Assembly (NCBI GenBank): GCA_003989075.1
Contig: RXIX01000001.1
Span: forward strand, 1-64,000
Length of the DNA: 64,000 bases
Origin: Candidatus Competibacteraceae bacterium
Lineage (GTDB): Bacteria > Pseudomonadota > Gammaproteobacteria > Competibacterales > Competibacteraceae
Direction: 5' to 3'
The notes under the pieces are model-generated. The model did no database searches, was not told the DNA's origin, and saw nothing but the letters and a program-made list of their open reading frames with translations. The position numbers and the translations under genes were made by a program. Positions 52,859-61,192 of this stretch are shown piece by piece. Positions within the stretch are counted from its first letter, which is position 1, and every line of letters begins with the position of its first letter.

Positions 52859-53773
52859 ATGAAAGCGCTGGCTGCCTTCACCATGCGAGGCCGCGCGTCG
52901 GCCGTGCTGGTTATGGCGGTGGCAGCAGTGCTGTTTTGGCTGTTTCCGCCCTTCATGGTAGTTTCGGCGGCGGCGCTGGCGCTGGTAACGCTGCGGCGTG
53001 GTGCAGCCGAGAGCCTGCTGCTGCTGGTTCTGGCCGGCAGCGCGGCGACTGGATTGGCGGCGCTGGTGCTGGGTACGCCGTGGCCGATGCTGGATGTGTT
53101 GCTGGCCGGCTGGCTGCCGCTGTGGCTGCTGGCCCTGATGTTGCGGGCCACGGTGTCGCTGGCGCGTACGCTGCAGGTGGCCGCCGCGCTTGGCCTGGTC
53201 GGCGTCCTGCTGTGCTACCTGGTGCTGGGTGATCCCGCGGCCTGGTGGAACAGCCTGCTGGAACCGCTGCGCCAGGAAGCGGCGCGGCTGGGGCCGACCC
53301 TGCCGGCGGCCGAGCGTGATACGCTGGACCGGATGCTGGCGCTGCTGGGCGAGTGGGCGCCGTTCCTGCCTGGGCACCTGGCCAGCATGATCCTGCTGAA
53401 TGGGCTTCTGGCGCTGTTTCTTGGCCGTGGCTGGCAGGCGGCGCTGTTCAATCCGGGCGGCTTTCGTACTGAATTCCACGCTCTGCGTCTTGGCCGGCCA
53501 CTGGCGGGCCTGACCCTGGTGCTGCTGGCTGGGGCGCTGCTGTCGGGCTGGGTGCCGCTGACCAATCTGGCGCTGCCGCTGAGCGTGCTGTACACCGTGC
53601 AGGGTATTGCCCTTGTGCATGCCCTGGCCTTTGCCCGCAGCCTGTCGCCAGCCTGGCTGCTGCTGTTCTACCTGCTGCTGCTGCCCCTGTTGTCGCAACT
53701 GGTTCTGGCGCTGGGCCTCGCCGATGCCTGGATCGACCTGCGGGCCCGCCTGCGGCCTAAGGCGCAACGCTGA
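52859..53773 (+). CDS. DUF2232 family membrane protein
   Basis: The 304-residue protein has about eight hydrophobic helices with few polar residues. Its place between rpsR and rplI is the usual location of a DUF2232/YybS-like gene. Function unknown. GGAG about ten bases before ATG 52859 supports the start. Helix-rich leucine/alanine content limits motif recognition, so the family is called mainly from synteny. Confidence 0.75.
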   Translation: MKALAAFTMRGRASAVLVMAVAAVLFWLFPPFMVVSAAALALVTLRRGAAESLLLLVLAGSAATGLAALVLGTPWPMLDVLLAGWLPLWLLALMLRATVSLARTLQVAAALGLVGVLLCYLVLGDPAAWWNSLLEPLRQEAARLGPTLPAAERDTLDRMLALLGEWAPFLPGHLASMILLNGLLALFLGRGWQAALFNPGGFRTEFHALRLGRPLAGLTLVLLAGALLSGWVPLTNLALPLSVLYTVQGIALVHALAFARSLSPAWLLLFYLLLLPLLSQLVLALGLADAWIDLRARLRPKAQR

Positions 53774-53842
53774 GCGCTGGCGCTGCCGACGCTGTCAACG
53801 AACTGTATCGCAACGAATACACGCATATTTCGGAGTCTGACG

Positions 53843-54292
53843 ATGGAAATCATCCTGCTGGAAAAAGTCGCCAATCTGGGCGGCCTGGGCGACCGGGTCA
53901 AGGTCAAGTCGGGCTATGCCCGCAACTTCCTGATCCCCAAGGGCAAGGCCACCGAGGCCACGAGCTCCAACATCGCCCGTTTCGAGGCGCGTCGTGCTGA
54001 ACTGGAACGGATCGCCGCCGAAGCGCTGGCCAAGGCGCAGGCGCGTGCCGAGCAGCTTGCCGAGCTGATCGTCACCCTGTCGGTGAAGACCGGCAGTGAA
54101 GGGCGGCTGTTTGGTTCGGTAGGCGCAGCCGACATCGCCAATGCCGTTTCGGCGGCTGGTATCGAGCTGCAAAAGCATGAAGTGCGGCTGGCCGATGGCC
54201 CGATTCGCCAGATTGGCGAGTACGATGTTGATCTGTTCCTGCACGGTGAAGTCAAGACCCAGATCCGGGTCAACGTCATCGCTGAAGCCTGA
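53843..54292 (+). CDS. rplI: 50S ribosomal protein L9
   Basis: The 149-residue protein starts [19 protein letters not shown] and has the N-domain signature [13 protein letters not shown], a long connecting helix and a C-domain with [13 protein letters not shown]9 binds 23S rRNA near the L1 stalk. GGAG lies seven bases before the start. Confidence 0.98.
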   Translation: MEIILLEKVANLGGLGDRVKVKSGYARNFLIPKGKATEATSSNIARFEARRAELERIAAEALAKAQARAEQLAELIVTLSVKTGSEGRLFGSVGAADIANAVSAAGIELQKHEVRLADGPIRQIGEYDVDLFLHGEVKTQIRVNVIAEA

Positions 54293-54308
54293 GCGGTAAG
54301 CGCTCCAG

Positions 54309-54357
54309 CGCTGCCGGGGTTTGGGTTTGGTCTAGACTAGAATCAGCCCCGGCAGCG
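54309..54357. repeat. 11-base inverted repeat between rplI and dnaB
   Basis: CGCTGCCGGGG (54309-54319) and CCCCGGCAGCG (54347-54357) are perfect arms with a 27-base loop. The loop includes TCTAGA and TAGAAT, the latter a possible -10. It may separate the ribosomal-protein transcript from dnaB. Confidence 0.5.
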
Positions 54358-54442
54358 GCCCGGCCCGGTCCCTGCAATGGATCGGGCCTGCCCATCCCCC
54401 GCGGGAGTTCCCTGTCGCCGGCCTGGTTCCGAGAGCTCCGCC

Positions 54443-55942
54443 ATGCAGCCTGTTGCCCCATTTCCCAGTCGTAAGGATGCCGCGGCCGACGCGTTGCGGG
54501 TGCCTCCACATTCCCAGGAAGCCGAGCAGGCCGTGCTCGGTGGTCTGATGCTGGATAACAGCACCTGGGAACAGGTGAGTGACTGGCTGGACGAACATGA
54601 CTTCTACCGGGCCGATCATCGACTGATCTTTCGCGCCATTCGCCGCTTGGCTGATCAGGGCAAGCCCTTTGATCTGCTTACTCTGGCCGAGTGGCTGGAA
54701 GATCGCGCCGAGCTGGAAGACGCCAGCGGATTTGCCTATCTGGGCGTGCTGGCCCATGACACGCCCTCAGCGGCCAATGTCCGCGCCTATGCCGAAATCA
54801 TCCGCGAGCGGGCCATCCGCCGTGAACTGATCCGCACCGCCACGGATATTGCCGATAGCGCCTACGATCCAAAGGGCCGCAGCAGCAAGGAACTGCTCGA
54901 TGAGGCCGAGAAGCGGGTGTTCGCGATTGCCGAGCAGGGCGCGCATGCCCAGCAGGGTTTTGCCAATATCAAGGATCTGCTGGCGCGCACGGTCGAGCGC
55001 ATCGACCTGCTGTTTCAAAGCGACAATCCGATTACCGGGTTGCCGACCGGCTGGCCGGATTTCGACGAGATGACCGCCGGCCTGCAGCCTGGTGAACTGA
55101 TCGTGATCGCTGGCCGGCCCTCGATGGGCAAGACCAGCCTGGCGATGAATATCGTCGAATACGCGGTGATCCAGGTGAAATGCCCGGTGGCGGTATTCAG
55201 CCTGGAAATGCCTGGGGAAAGCCTGATCATGCGCCTGATGTCTTCGCTCGGGCGCATCGACCAGCACAAGGTGCGTACCGGCCGGCTGGAGGAGGATGAC
55301 TGGCCGCGCCTGACCTCGGCGGTGACCATGCTCTCCGAGGCCCGGCTGTTCATTCACCACAGCACCATTCTCAGCCCCAATGAGCTGCGCGCCCAGGCGC
55401 GGCGCCTGCAGCGCCAGGAAGGGCAGCTTGGCCTGATCGTGGTCGATTATCTGCAGTTGATGAAGGTACCCGGCACCAGCGAGAACCGCACCAATGAAGT
55501 CTCGGAGATCTCCCGGGCGCTGAAGTCGCTGGCCATGGAACTGAAGGTGCCAGTGATTGCTCTGTCGCAGCTGAACCGGACCCTGGAGCAACGCGGCGAC
55601 AAGCGGCCGATCATGTCGGATTTGCGCGAATCGGGCGCCATCGAGCAGGATGCCGACCTGATCTGCTTCATCTATCGCGATGAGGTTTACAACCCCGACA
55701 GTCCCGACAAGGGTATTGCCGAGGTGATTATCGGCAAGCAGCGCAACGGGCCGATCGGGACGACCCGCCTGACCTTTCTTGGCCAGTACACGCGCTTTGA
55801 AAGTCATGTCCCTGAATCCTACTCCGCAGGTTCTGCATATGAGTCGAGCAACCACGGTACGCCTCGATCTGGGGGCGCTGGTCCACAATCTGCGCCGGGT
55901 ACGGGCGGCGGCGCCGGGCCGGCGGGTGGCGGCCGCCGTTAA
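54443..55942 (+). CDS. dnaB: Replicative DNA helicase DnaB
   Basis: The 499-residue helicase has an N-terminal domain (VPPHSQEAEQAVLGGLMLD), a linker, and a RecA-like domain with GRPSMGKTSLA (Walker A), LIVVDYLQLM (Walker B), and IALSQLNRTLEQR. The core ends near GQYTRFES. A 40-residue Gly/Ser/Pro tail follows, and the frame runs 104 bases into alr. GAGAG lies eight bases before ATG 54443. The tail is longer than usual for DnaB. Confidence 0.95.
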   Translation: MQPVAPFPSRKDAAADALRVPPHSQEAEQAVLGGLMLDNSTWEQVSDWLDEHDFYRADHRLIFRAIRRLADQGKPFDLLTLAEWLEDRAELEDASGFAYLGVLAHDTPSAANVRAYAEIIRERAIRRELIRTATDIADSAYDPKGRSSKELLDEAEKRVFAIAEQGAHAQQGFANIKDLLARTVERIDLLFQSDNPITGLPTGWPDFDEMTAGLQPGELIVIAGRPSMGKTSLAMNIVEYAVIQVKCPVAVFSLEMPGESLIMRLMSSLGRIDQHKVRTGRLEEDDWPRLTSAVTMLSEARLFIHHSTILSPNELRAQARRLQRQEGQLGLIVVDYLQLMKVPGTSENRTNEVSEISRALKSLAMELKVPVIALSQLNRTLEQRGDKRPIMSDLRESGAIEQDADLICFIYRDEVYNPDSPDKGIAEVIIGKQRNGPIGTTRLTFLGQYTRFESHVPESYSAGSAYESSNHGTPRSGGAGPQSAPGTGGGAGPAGGGRR

Positions 55943-56951
55943 GGCGGATGGTTACGGGCATGGGCTGCTGCGGGTTGCTGCGGCGCTGGACGCCGATGCC
56001 TTCGCCGTGGCCAGCATCGAGGAGGCGCTGAGCCTGCGTGAGGCGGGTGTCGCGCGGCCGGTGCTGTTGCTGGAAGGGGTGTTCGAGGCGGCGGAACTGC
56101 CGCTGTGCGCGCGGTATGGCCTGGAAATCGCGGTGCATCACCCCGAGCAGTTGCGGATGCTGGACGGTGCCCGCGTCGAGCAGCCACTGCGGGTCTGGCT
56201 GAAGATCGACACCGGTATGCACCGGCTGGGACTGGCGCCGGACACGGTGGCGGCGAACCTGCAGCGGCTGCGCGATTGCCCGGCGGTGGATGCGCGGCAG
56301 ATCGGCTTCATGAGTCATCTGGCGCGCGCCGATGAGCGTGACGGTGCCGCGACGCGCCAGCAGCTGCAGCAGTTCGAAGCCGCCACCGCCGGGCTGTTGG
56401 GCGCGCGTTCGCTGGCCAATTCCGCCGCCATTCTCGGTTGGCCGGATACACATTTCGAGCAGGTGCGGCCCGGCATCATGCTTTATGGCGCTTCGCCGTT
56501 CGTTGACGGCCAGGCCCCGGATGAGGATCTGCGTCCGGTGATGACCCTGAGTACGCGGCTGATTTCGATCAAGCGCCTGCTCAAGGGCGAGCCGGTCGGC
56601 TATGGCGGCACCTGGAGCTGTCCTGAGGACATGGATGTCGGCGTGGCGGCGGTCGGCTACGGTGACGGTTATCCGCGCCACGCGCCGTCGGGTACCCCGG
56701 TGCTGATTGGGGGGCGTGAGGCGGCGCTGATTGGCCGGGTGTCGATGGATATGATCACCCTTGACCTGCGCCGGCATCCTGAGGCGCGGATCGGCGATCC
56801 GGTGCTGCTATGGGGTGAGGGATTGCCGGTGGAGCGTATCGCTGCCGCCGCCGGGACGATTTCCTACACGCTGCTGTGCGGGGTCACGGCCCGGGTGCGG
56901 CGTGAGGTGCTGCCGGCGCTGCCCCCGGTTCCGGCCCGGCAACCAGCGTGA
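55839..56951 (+). CDS. alr: Alanine racemase
   Basis: The 370-residue PLP enzyme has the cofactor lysine in AAVKADGYGHG near the N-terminus, then FMSHLARADE, NSAAILGWPDTHFEQVRPGIMLYG and a catalytic tyrosine in the GDGYPRHAP / RVSMDMITLDL region. It makes D-alanine for peptidoglycan. Family similarity begins at TTVRLDLGAL, so a start at 55839 (or 55806) is required, and alr overlaps dnaB by at least 104 bases. The stop overlaps the radA GTG by four bases. Confidence 0.95.
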   Translation: MSRATTVRLDLGALVHNLRRVRAAAPGRRVAAAVKADGYGHGLLRVAAALDADAFAVASIEEALSLREAGVARPVLLLEGVFEAAELPLCARYGLEIAVHHPEQLRMLDGARVEQPLRVWLKIDTGMHRLGLAPDTVAANLQRLRDCPAVDARQIGFMSHLARADERDGAATRQQLQQFEAATAGLLGARSLANSAAILGWPDTHFEQVRPGIMLYGASPFVDGQAPDEDLRPVMTLSTRLISIKRLLKGEPVGYGGTWSCPEDMDVGVAAVGYGDGYPRHAPSGTPVLIGGREAALIGRVSMDMITLDLRRHPEARIGDPVLLWGEGLPVERIAAAAGTISYTLLCGVTARVRREVLPALPPVPARQPA

Positions 56952-58327
56952 GCAAGGGCCGCACGGTCTACGCCTGCAGCGAGTGCGGTGCGCAGGCCAG
57001 CAAGTGGTCTGGCCAGTGCGGCGACTGCGGCGCCTGGAACACCCTGCAGGAAGCGCTGGCGGTGCCTACGGGCAAGGGCGGCGCCAAAGCCGCTGGCTAT
57101 GCCGGCTATGCCGGTCAGCTGGCTGGCGCCGAGGTGCGCGCCCTGGCTGGGGTCGATGCGCGCGGCGAGTTGCGCCAGTCCTGCGGCAGCGCCGAGCTGG
57201 ACCGGGTCCTGGGTGGCGGGCTGGTCGGCGGCTCGGTAACGCTGATCGGTGGCGATCCGGGCATTGGTAAATCGACGCTGCTGCTGCAGGTGCTGGTCGA
57301 TCTGGCCACGCGCCAGCGCACCCTGTATGTCAGTGGTGAGGAGTCGCCGCAGCAGATCAGCCTGCGCGCCCAGCGTCTGCAACTGTCCCGTGAGCACCTG
57401 CGGCTGCTGCCGGAGATCAACGTCGAACGCATCCTGGCCAGCGCCGAGGGCGAACAGCCCGGGGTGATGGTGATCGACTCGATCCAGACCGTGTTCACCG
57501 AGCGCTTGCAATCGGCGCCGGGTTCGGTAGCCCAGGTGCGCGAAAGCGCGGCGCAACTGGTGCGCTATGCCAAGTCCAGCGGTACGGCGCTGTTCCTGGT
57601 TGGCCATGTCACCAAGGAAGGGGCAATCGCCGGACCGCGGGTGCTGGAGCACATGGTCGATACGGTGCTGTATTTCGAGGGTGATCCCAGCGGACGGCTG
57701 CGGGTGCTGCGCGCGGTGAAGAACCGCTATGGGCCGGTCAACGAACTGGGCGTGTTCGCCATGACTGAGCATGGCCTGAAGGAAGTCAGCAATCCCTCCG
57801 CGATTTTCCTGTCGCGCCACGACACGCCGGTGGCCGGCAGTGTGATCATGGTCACCCGCGAGGGCACCCGACCGCTGCTGGTGGAGATTCAGGCACTGGT
57901 TGATGAATGCCATGGTGGCAATCCACGCCGGGTCACGCTGGGTCTGGAGCAGAACCGCCTGGCGATGCTGCTGGCGGTGCTGCACCGGCATGGCGGCGTG
58001 GCCATGTACGATCAGGATGTCTATGTCAATGCAGTTGGCGGGGTGCGGATCAACGAGACCGCTGCAGATCTGGCGGTGCTGCTGGCGGCGCTGTCGAGCT
58101 TCCGCGACCGGCCGCTGCCGAATGATCTGGTGGTGTTCGGTGAGGTGGGTCTGGCCGGGGAGATTCGCCCGGTGCCCAATGGCGAGGAGCGGCTGCGCGA
58201 AGCGGCCAAGCATGGGTTCAAGCAGGCAATCGTGCCGCGCGCCAATCTGCCCCGGCGCAGCACGCATCTGGACGGGCTGGAACTGCGCGGCGTGAGCCGG
58301 CTGAGCGAGGTGATGGGCAGTCTGTGA
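56948..58327 (+). CDS. radA: DNA repair protein RadA/Sms
   Basis: The 459-residue protein has the N-terminal C4 zinc motif (CSECG and CGDCG), a RecA-like P-loop (GGDPGIGKSTLLLQV), the RadA KNRYG motif in VKNRYGPVNELG, and a C-terminal Lon-like domain (FGEVGLAGEIRPVPNGEERL). RadA drives branch migration in recombination. It starts at GTG 56948 within the alr stop. Confidence 0.97.
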   Translation: MSKGRTVYACSECGAQASKWSGQCGDCGAWNTLQEALAVPTGKGGAKAAGYAGYAGQLAGAEVRALAGVDARGELRQSCGSAELDRVLGGGLVGGSVTLIGGDPGIGKSTLLLQVLVDLATRQRTLYVSGEESPQQISLRAQRLQLSREHLRLLPEINVERILASAEGEQPGVMVIDSIQTVFTERLQSAPGSVAQVRESAAQLVRYAKSSGTALFLVGHVTKEGAIAGPRVLEHMVDTVLYFEGDPSGRLRVLRAVKNRYGPVNELGVFAMTEHGLKEVSNPSAIFLSRHDTPVAGSVIMVTREGTRPLLVEIQALVDECHGGNPRRVTLGLEQNRLAMLLAVLHRHGGVAMYDQDVYVNAVGGVRINETAADLAVLLAALSSFRDRPLPNDLVVFGEVGLAGEIRPVPNGEERLREAAKHGFKQAIVPRANLPRRSTHLDGLELRGVSRLSEVMGSL

Positions 58328-58333
58328 AGCGTG

Positions 58334-59062
58334 TTAGGGCGTGCGCGGCTCGACCCAGGCGAAGCGTTCGGCGATGAAGATTTCGTGCGGGTGGAAGCGG
58401 GATTTGTAGGCCATCTTGTCGCACTGCGCGATCCAGTAGCCCAGATAAACCCAGTCCAGCGCCTGCCGCTGTGCCTCGGCGATCTGCCAGAGAATGGCAA
58501 ACGTGCCCAGGCTGCGCGGCGCACAGTCGGGATCGAAGAAGGTGTACACCGCTGACAGACCATCGCTCAGCCGGTCCACCACCGCTACCGCCAGCAGCCT
58601 TGATCCGAGGTGGAACTCGCACAGTGTCGTCGGGCACCACTGCGAGGTGATGAACGACCAGTAGCTTTCGGGGCTGGCCGGATCCATGCCGCCGCCGCCG
58701 TGCCGTGTGGCGATGTAGCGCGCAAACAGCGCGAAATGCTCATCGTCGAAGTGCGCGTCCCTCTGGCGCATGGTTAGATCCTGATTGCGTGCCCAGATGC
58801 GCCGCTGTGCCCGGTTGGGCTGAAAACGCGCGGCTGGAATGCGCAGCGAGCGACAGGCCTGGCAGGCCTGGCAGTGGGGCCGGTAGAGGTGATCGCCGCT
58901 GCGCCGAAAGCCGAGCGGCGCCAGTTGCCCATACAGCGCGCTGCTGATCATCACCGGATCGGCCACCAGATTGCGGGCACGCTGCTCCGGCAGATAGCTG
59001 CACGGGTACTCGGTGGTCAGGAACAGGCGCAGGTCATACAGGACGTGGCCGGGATGATTCAT
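58334..59062 (-). CDS. bpt: Bacterial aspartate/glutamate leucyltransferase (Bpt/Ate)
   Basis: The 242-residue protein has the family's N-terminal PCSYLPEQRARNLVADP, the CxxC-rich HCQACQACRSLRIP and the core YWIAQCDKMAYKSRFHPHEI. It moves leucine from Leu-tRNA to N-terminal Asp or Glu for N-end-rule proteolysis. ATG 59062 lies five bases after the aat stop. The pair aat-bpt converges on radA with a six-base gap. Confidence 0.9.
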   Translation of the reverse strand: MNHPGHVLYDLRLFLTTEYPCSYLPEQRARNLVADPVMISSALYGQLAPLGFRRSGDHLYRPHCQACQACRSLRIPAARFQPNRAQRRIWARNQDLTMRQRDAHFDDEHFALFARYIATRHGGGGMDPASPESYWSFITSQWCPTTLCEFHLGSRLLAVAVVDRLSDGLSAVYTFFDPDCAPRSLGTFAILWQIAEAQRQALDWVYLGYWIAQCDKMAYKSRFHPHEIFIAERFAWVEPRTP

Positions 59063-59067
59063 GGCAC

Positions 59068-59805
59068 TCACCCCGCAGCAGTCTGCACGAGCTGCAGCTC
59101 GGCAAGCAGATCGGGGTCCAGTTGCCAGGCACCCTCCTGGCCCGGCAGCGGACAGTAGCGCTCCAGCAGACTCAGGAAGGTGGCGCGCGGAATTTCCACT
59201 GCGCCCAGGCGTAGCAGATGCTCGGTGCGCACCTGGCAATCGATCACCGCGAATGACCAGCGCCGCAGTTGTGCCGCCAGCAGCGCCAGTGCCACCTTGG
59301 AGGCGTCGTCGACGCGGCTGAACATCGATTCGCCATAGAACACCCGGCCCACAGCGACCCCGTACAGCCCGCCGACCAGCTCGCCATCCTGCCAGGTTTC
59401 GATGGAATGGGCGTGGCCGAGACGGTGCAGGCGCATATAGGCGCGGTGCATGTCCGCAGTGATCCAGGTGCCAGGGACAGCGCGCGGCGCGGCGCAGGCG
59501 CTGATCACGGCCTCGAAGGCGCAGTCGGCGCTGACCTTAAACACCGCGCGGCGCAGGGTCTTACGCAGGCTGCGCGATATGCGCAGCGCCTCGGGCAGCA
59601 GGATCAGGCGTGGGTCCGGCGACCACCACAGGATCGGCTGACCCGGTGAATACCAGGGAAAGATGCCGCGCCGGTAGGCGCGCAGCAGGCGGCGCGGGCT
59701 GAGGCTGCCGCCGGCAGCCAGCAGGCCATCCGGTTCGCGCAGGGCACGCTCCGGGTGCGGAAACGGTTGTTCGTCGTTGTCAGGGTCCAGCCACGGCAGG
59801 GGCAT
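59068..59805 (-). CDS. aat: Leucyl/phenylalanyl-tRNA-protein transferase
   Basis: The 245-residue protein has [41 protein letters not shown], the [20 protein letters not shown] core and [18 protein letters not shown]. It transfers Leu/Phe to N-terminal Arg/Lys of ClpAPS substrates. ATG 59805 gives a start matching the family. It overlaps the upstream COG3146-type gene by 26 bases. Confidence 0.97.
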   Translation of the reverse strand: MPLPWLDPDNDEQPFPHPERALREPDGLLAAGGSLSPRRLLRAYRRGIFPWYSPGQPILWWSPDPRLILLPEALRISRSLRKTLRRAVFKVSADCAFEAVISACAAPRAVPGTWITADMHRAYMRLHRLGHAHSIETWQDGELVGGLYGVAVGRVFYGESMFSRVDDASKVALALLAAQLRRWSFAVIDCQVRTEHLLRLGAVEIPRATFLSLLERYCPLPGQEGAWQLDPDLLAELQLVQTAAG

Positions 59806-60952
59806 CAGGCGTGTTCTCGTCGCGGTAGGGTGAGTGCTGCAACAGGTTCCGGGCGTAGGCCTGTACCGCCGGTGTCTCCCGCGCCAGGAACGCGGCGATG
59901 GCCTGGCGGAAACCAGCATCAGCGATCCAGTGTACTGAGTGGGTCAAGGCGGGCAGGAAGCCGCGGGCGATCTTATGCTCGCCCTGCGCGCCCGGTTCGA
60001 AGCACTGCAGGCCGTTATCGATGCAATATTCCAGCCCCTGATAATAGCAGGCCTCAAAATGCAGGCTGTCATAATCGGCCAGGCAGCCCCAGTGGCGACC
60101 GTACAGAGTGGTGGCGCTGCGAAAGCTGATCGCACCGGCCACTTCGCGACCGCCGGCACGGGCCAGCACCAGCACGATGCGTTCGCCGAGCGCAGCGGCA
60201 ACGTCGAGGAAAAACGGCAGGCTCAGGGTTGCTACGCCGCCCAGCCGGTCGAAGGTGGCGCGGTAGAAACGGTGCAGGTGCTGCCACTGGGCCTCGCTGG
60301 CCTCGCGTCCGGAAAGCAGGGCCAGCTCCAGTCCGGTCTCGCGTACCCGGCGCCGCTCGCGGTTGAGGGTCTTGCGGCGCTTGGCGGTGAAGGTATCGAG
60401 GAAATCCTGAAAATCGCGATAGCCGCGATTGTGCCAGTGAAACTGGCAGCCCTGGCGCAGCAGGCCACCGGCGGCGCGCAGTGGCGCAAGATCGGCGCTG
60501 GCGGGAAACAGCCAGTGCACCGAGGACAGGCCATGACGGTGCGCTTCATCAAGAATGAAATCGATCAGGGCTCGGGCGGTGGCTGCCGGATCGGCCTGAT
60601 CGCTGGCCAGCAGCAGGCGGGGACTGGTGGCCGGGGTATAGGGCAGGGCGCTGACCAGCTTCGGGTAATAGGGCTGGCCGTGGCGGCGGTAAGCCTCCGC
60701 CCAGCCCCAGTCGAACACGAATTCGCCGTAGGAGTTGAATTTCAAATACAGCGGCGCTACGCCAAGCAGGCGGCCGGTCGGGTCGCGGCAGGTGATGTGC
60801 CAGGGCAGCCAGCCGGTGGTCTCGCCGACCCCGCCATGGCGTTCCAGTGCATCAAGAAAGGCATGGCTGAGAAAAGGGTTGTCGTCGGGAACCAGGGCAT
60901 CCCATTCGGCGGCGGCGATTTCATTCAGGCGATTGACACGTTGCAGGCGCAT
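59780..60952 (-). CDS. GNAT-fold N-acetyltransferase-like protein (DUF482/COG3146)
   Basis: The 390-residue protein has the COG3146 pattern: [76 protein letters not shown] and a late [21 protein letters not shown]. The family has a duplicated GNAT fold related to FemAB peptidyltransferases, with no defined substrate. It lies directly upstream of aat and overlaps it, forming a three-gene set with bpt. Confidence 0.85.
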   Translation of the reverse strand: MRLQRVNRLNEIAAAEWDALVPDDNPFLSHAFLDALERHGGVGETTGWLPWHITCRDPTGRLLGVAPLYLKFNSYGEFVFDWGWAEAYRRHGQPYYPKLVSALPYTPATSPRLLLASDQADPAATARALIDFILDEAHRHGLSSVHWLFPASADLAPLRAAGGLLRQGCQFHWHNRGYRDFQDFLDTFTAKRRKTLNRERRRVRETGLELALLSGREASEAQWQHLHRFYRATFDRLGGVATLSLPFFLDVAAALGERIVLVLARAGGREVAGAISFRSATTLYGRHWGCLADYDSLHFEACYYQGLEYCIDNGLQCFEPGAQGEHKIARGFLPALTHSVHWIADAGFRQAIAAFLARETPAVQAYARNLLQHSPYRDENTPDAPAVAGP

Positions 60953-61192
60953 GATGACTCAGGATAGCGTGAGGCTCCCGCTTGCATGGGAGTGACAAAA
61001 TGGGTTAGGGATTAGTCAGTACTGGTCAGCGCCGGTTCGCCGCTGCGGGCGTGCACTTCACCTCGTCTGCCGGGAATGGGACAATGGCGCTCCGTTCGCA
61101 TCTTCGATGACCGCCGTCGGTGGTCGTGCTTTCCGGGGCGCGTGCTCCGCGCAACCGTCCAGCCTTACCCCAACGATAGATAGGATTCAGCT

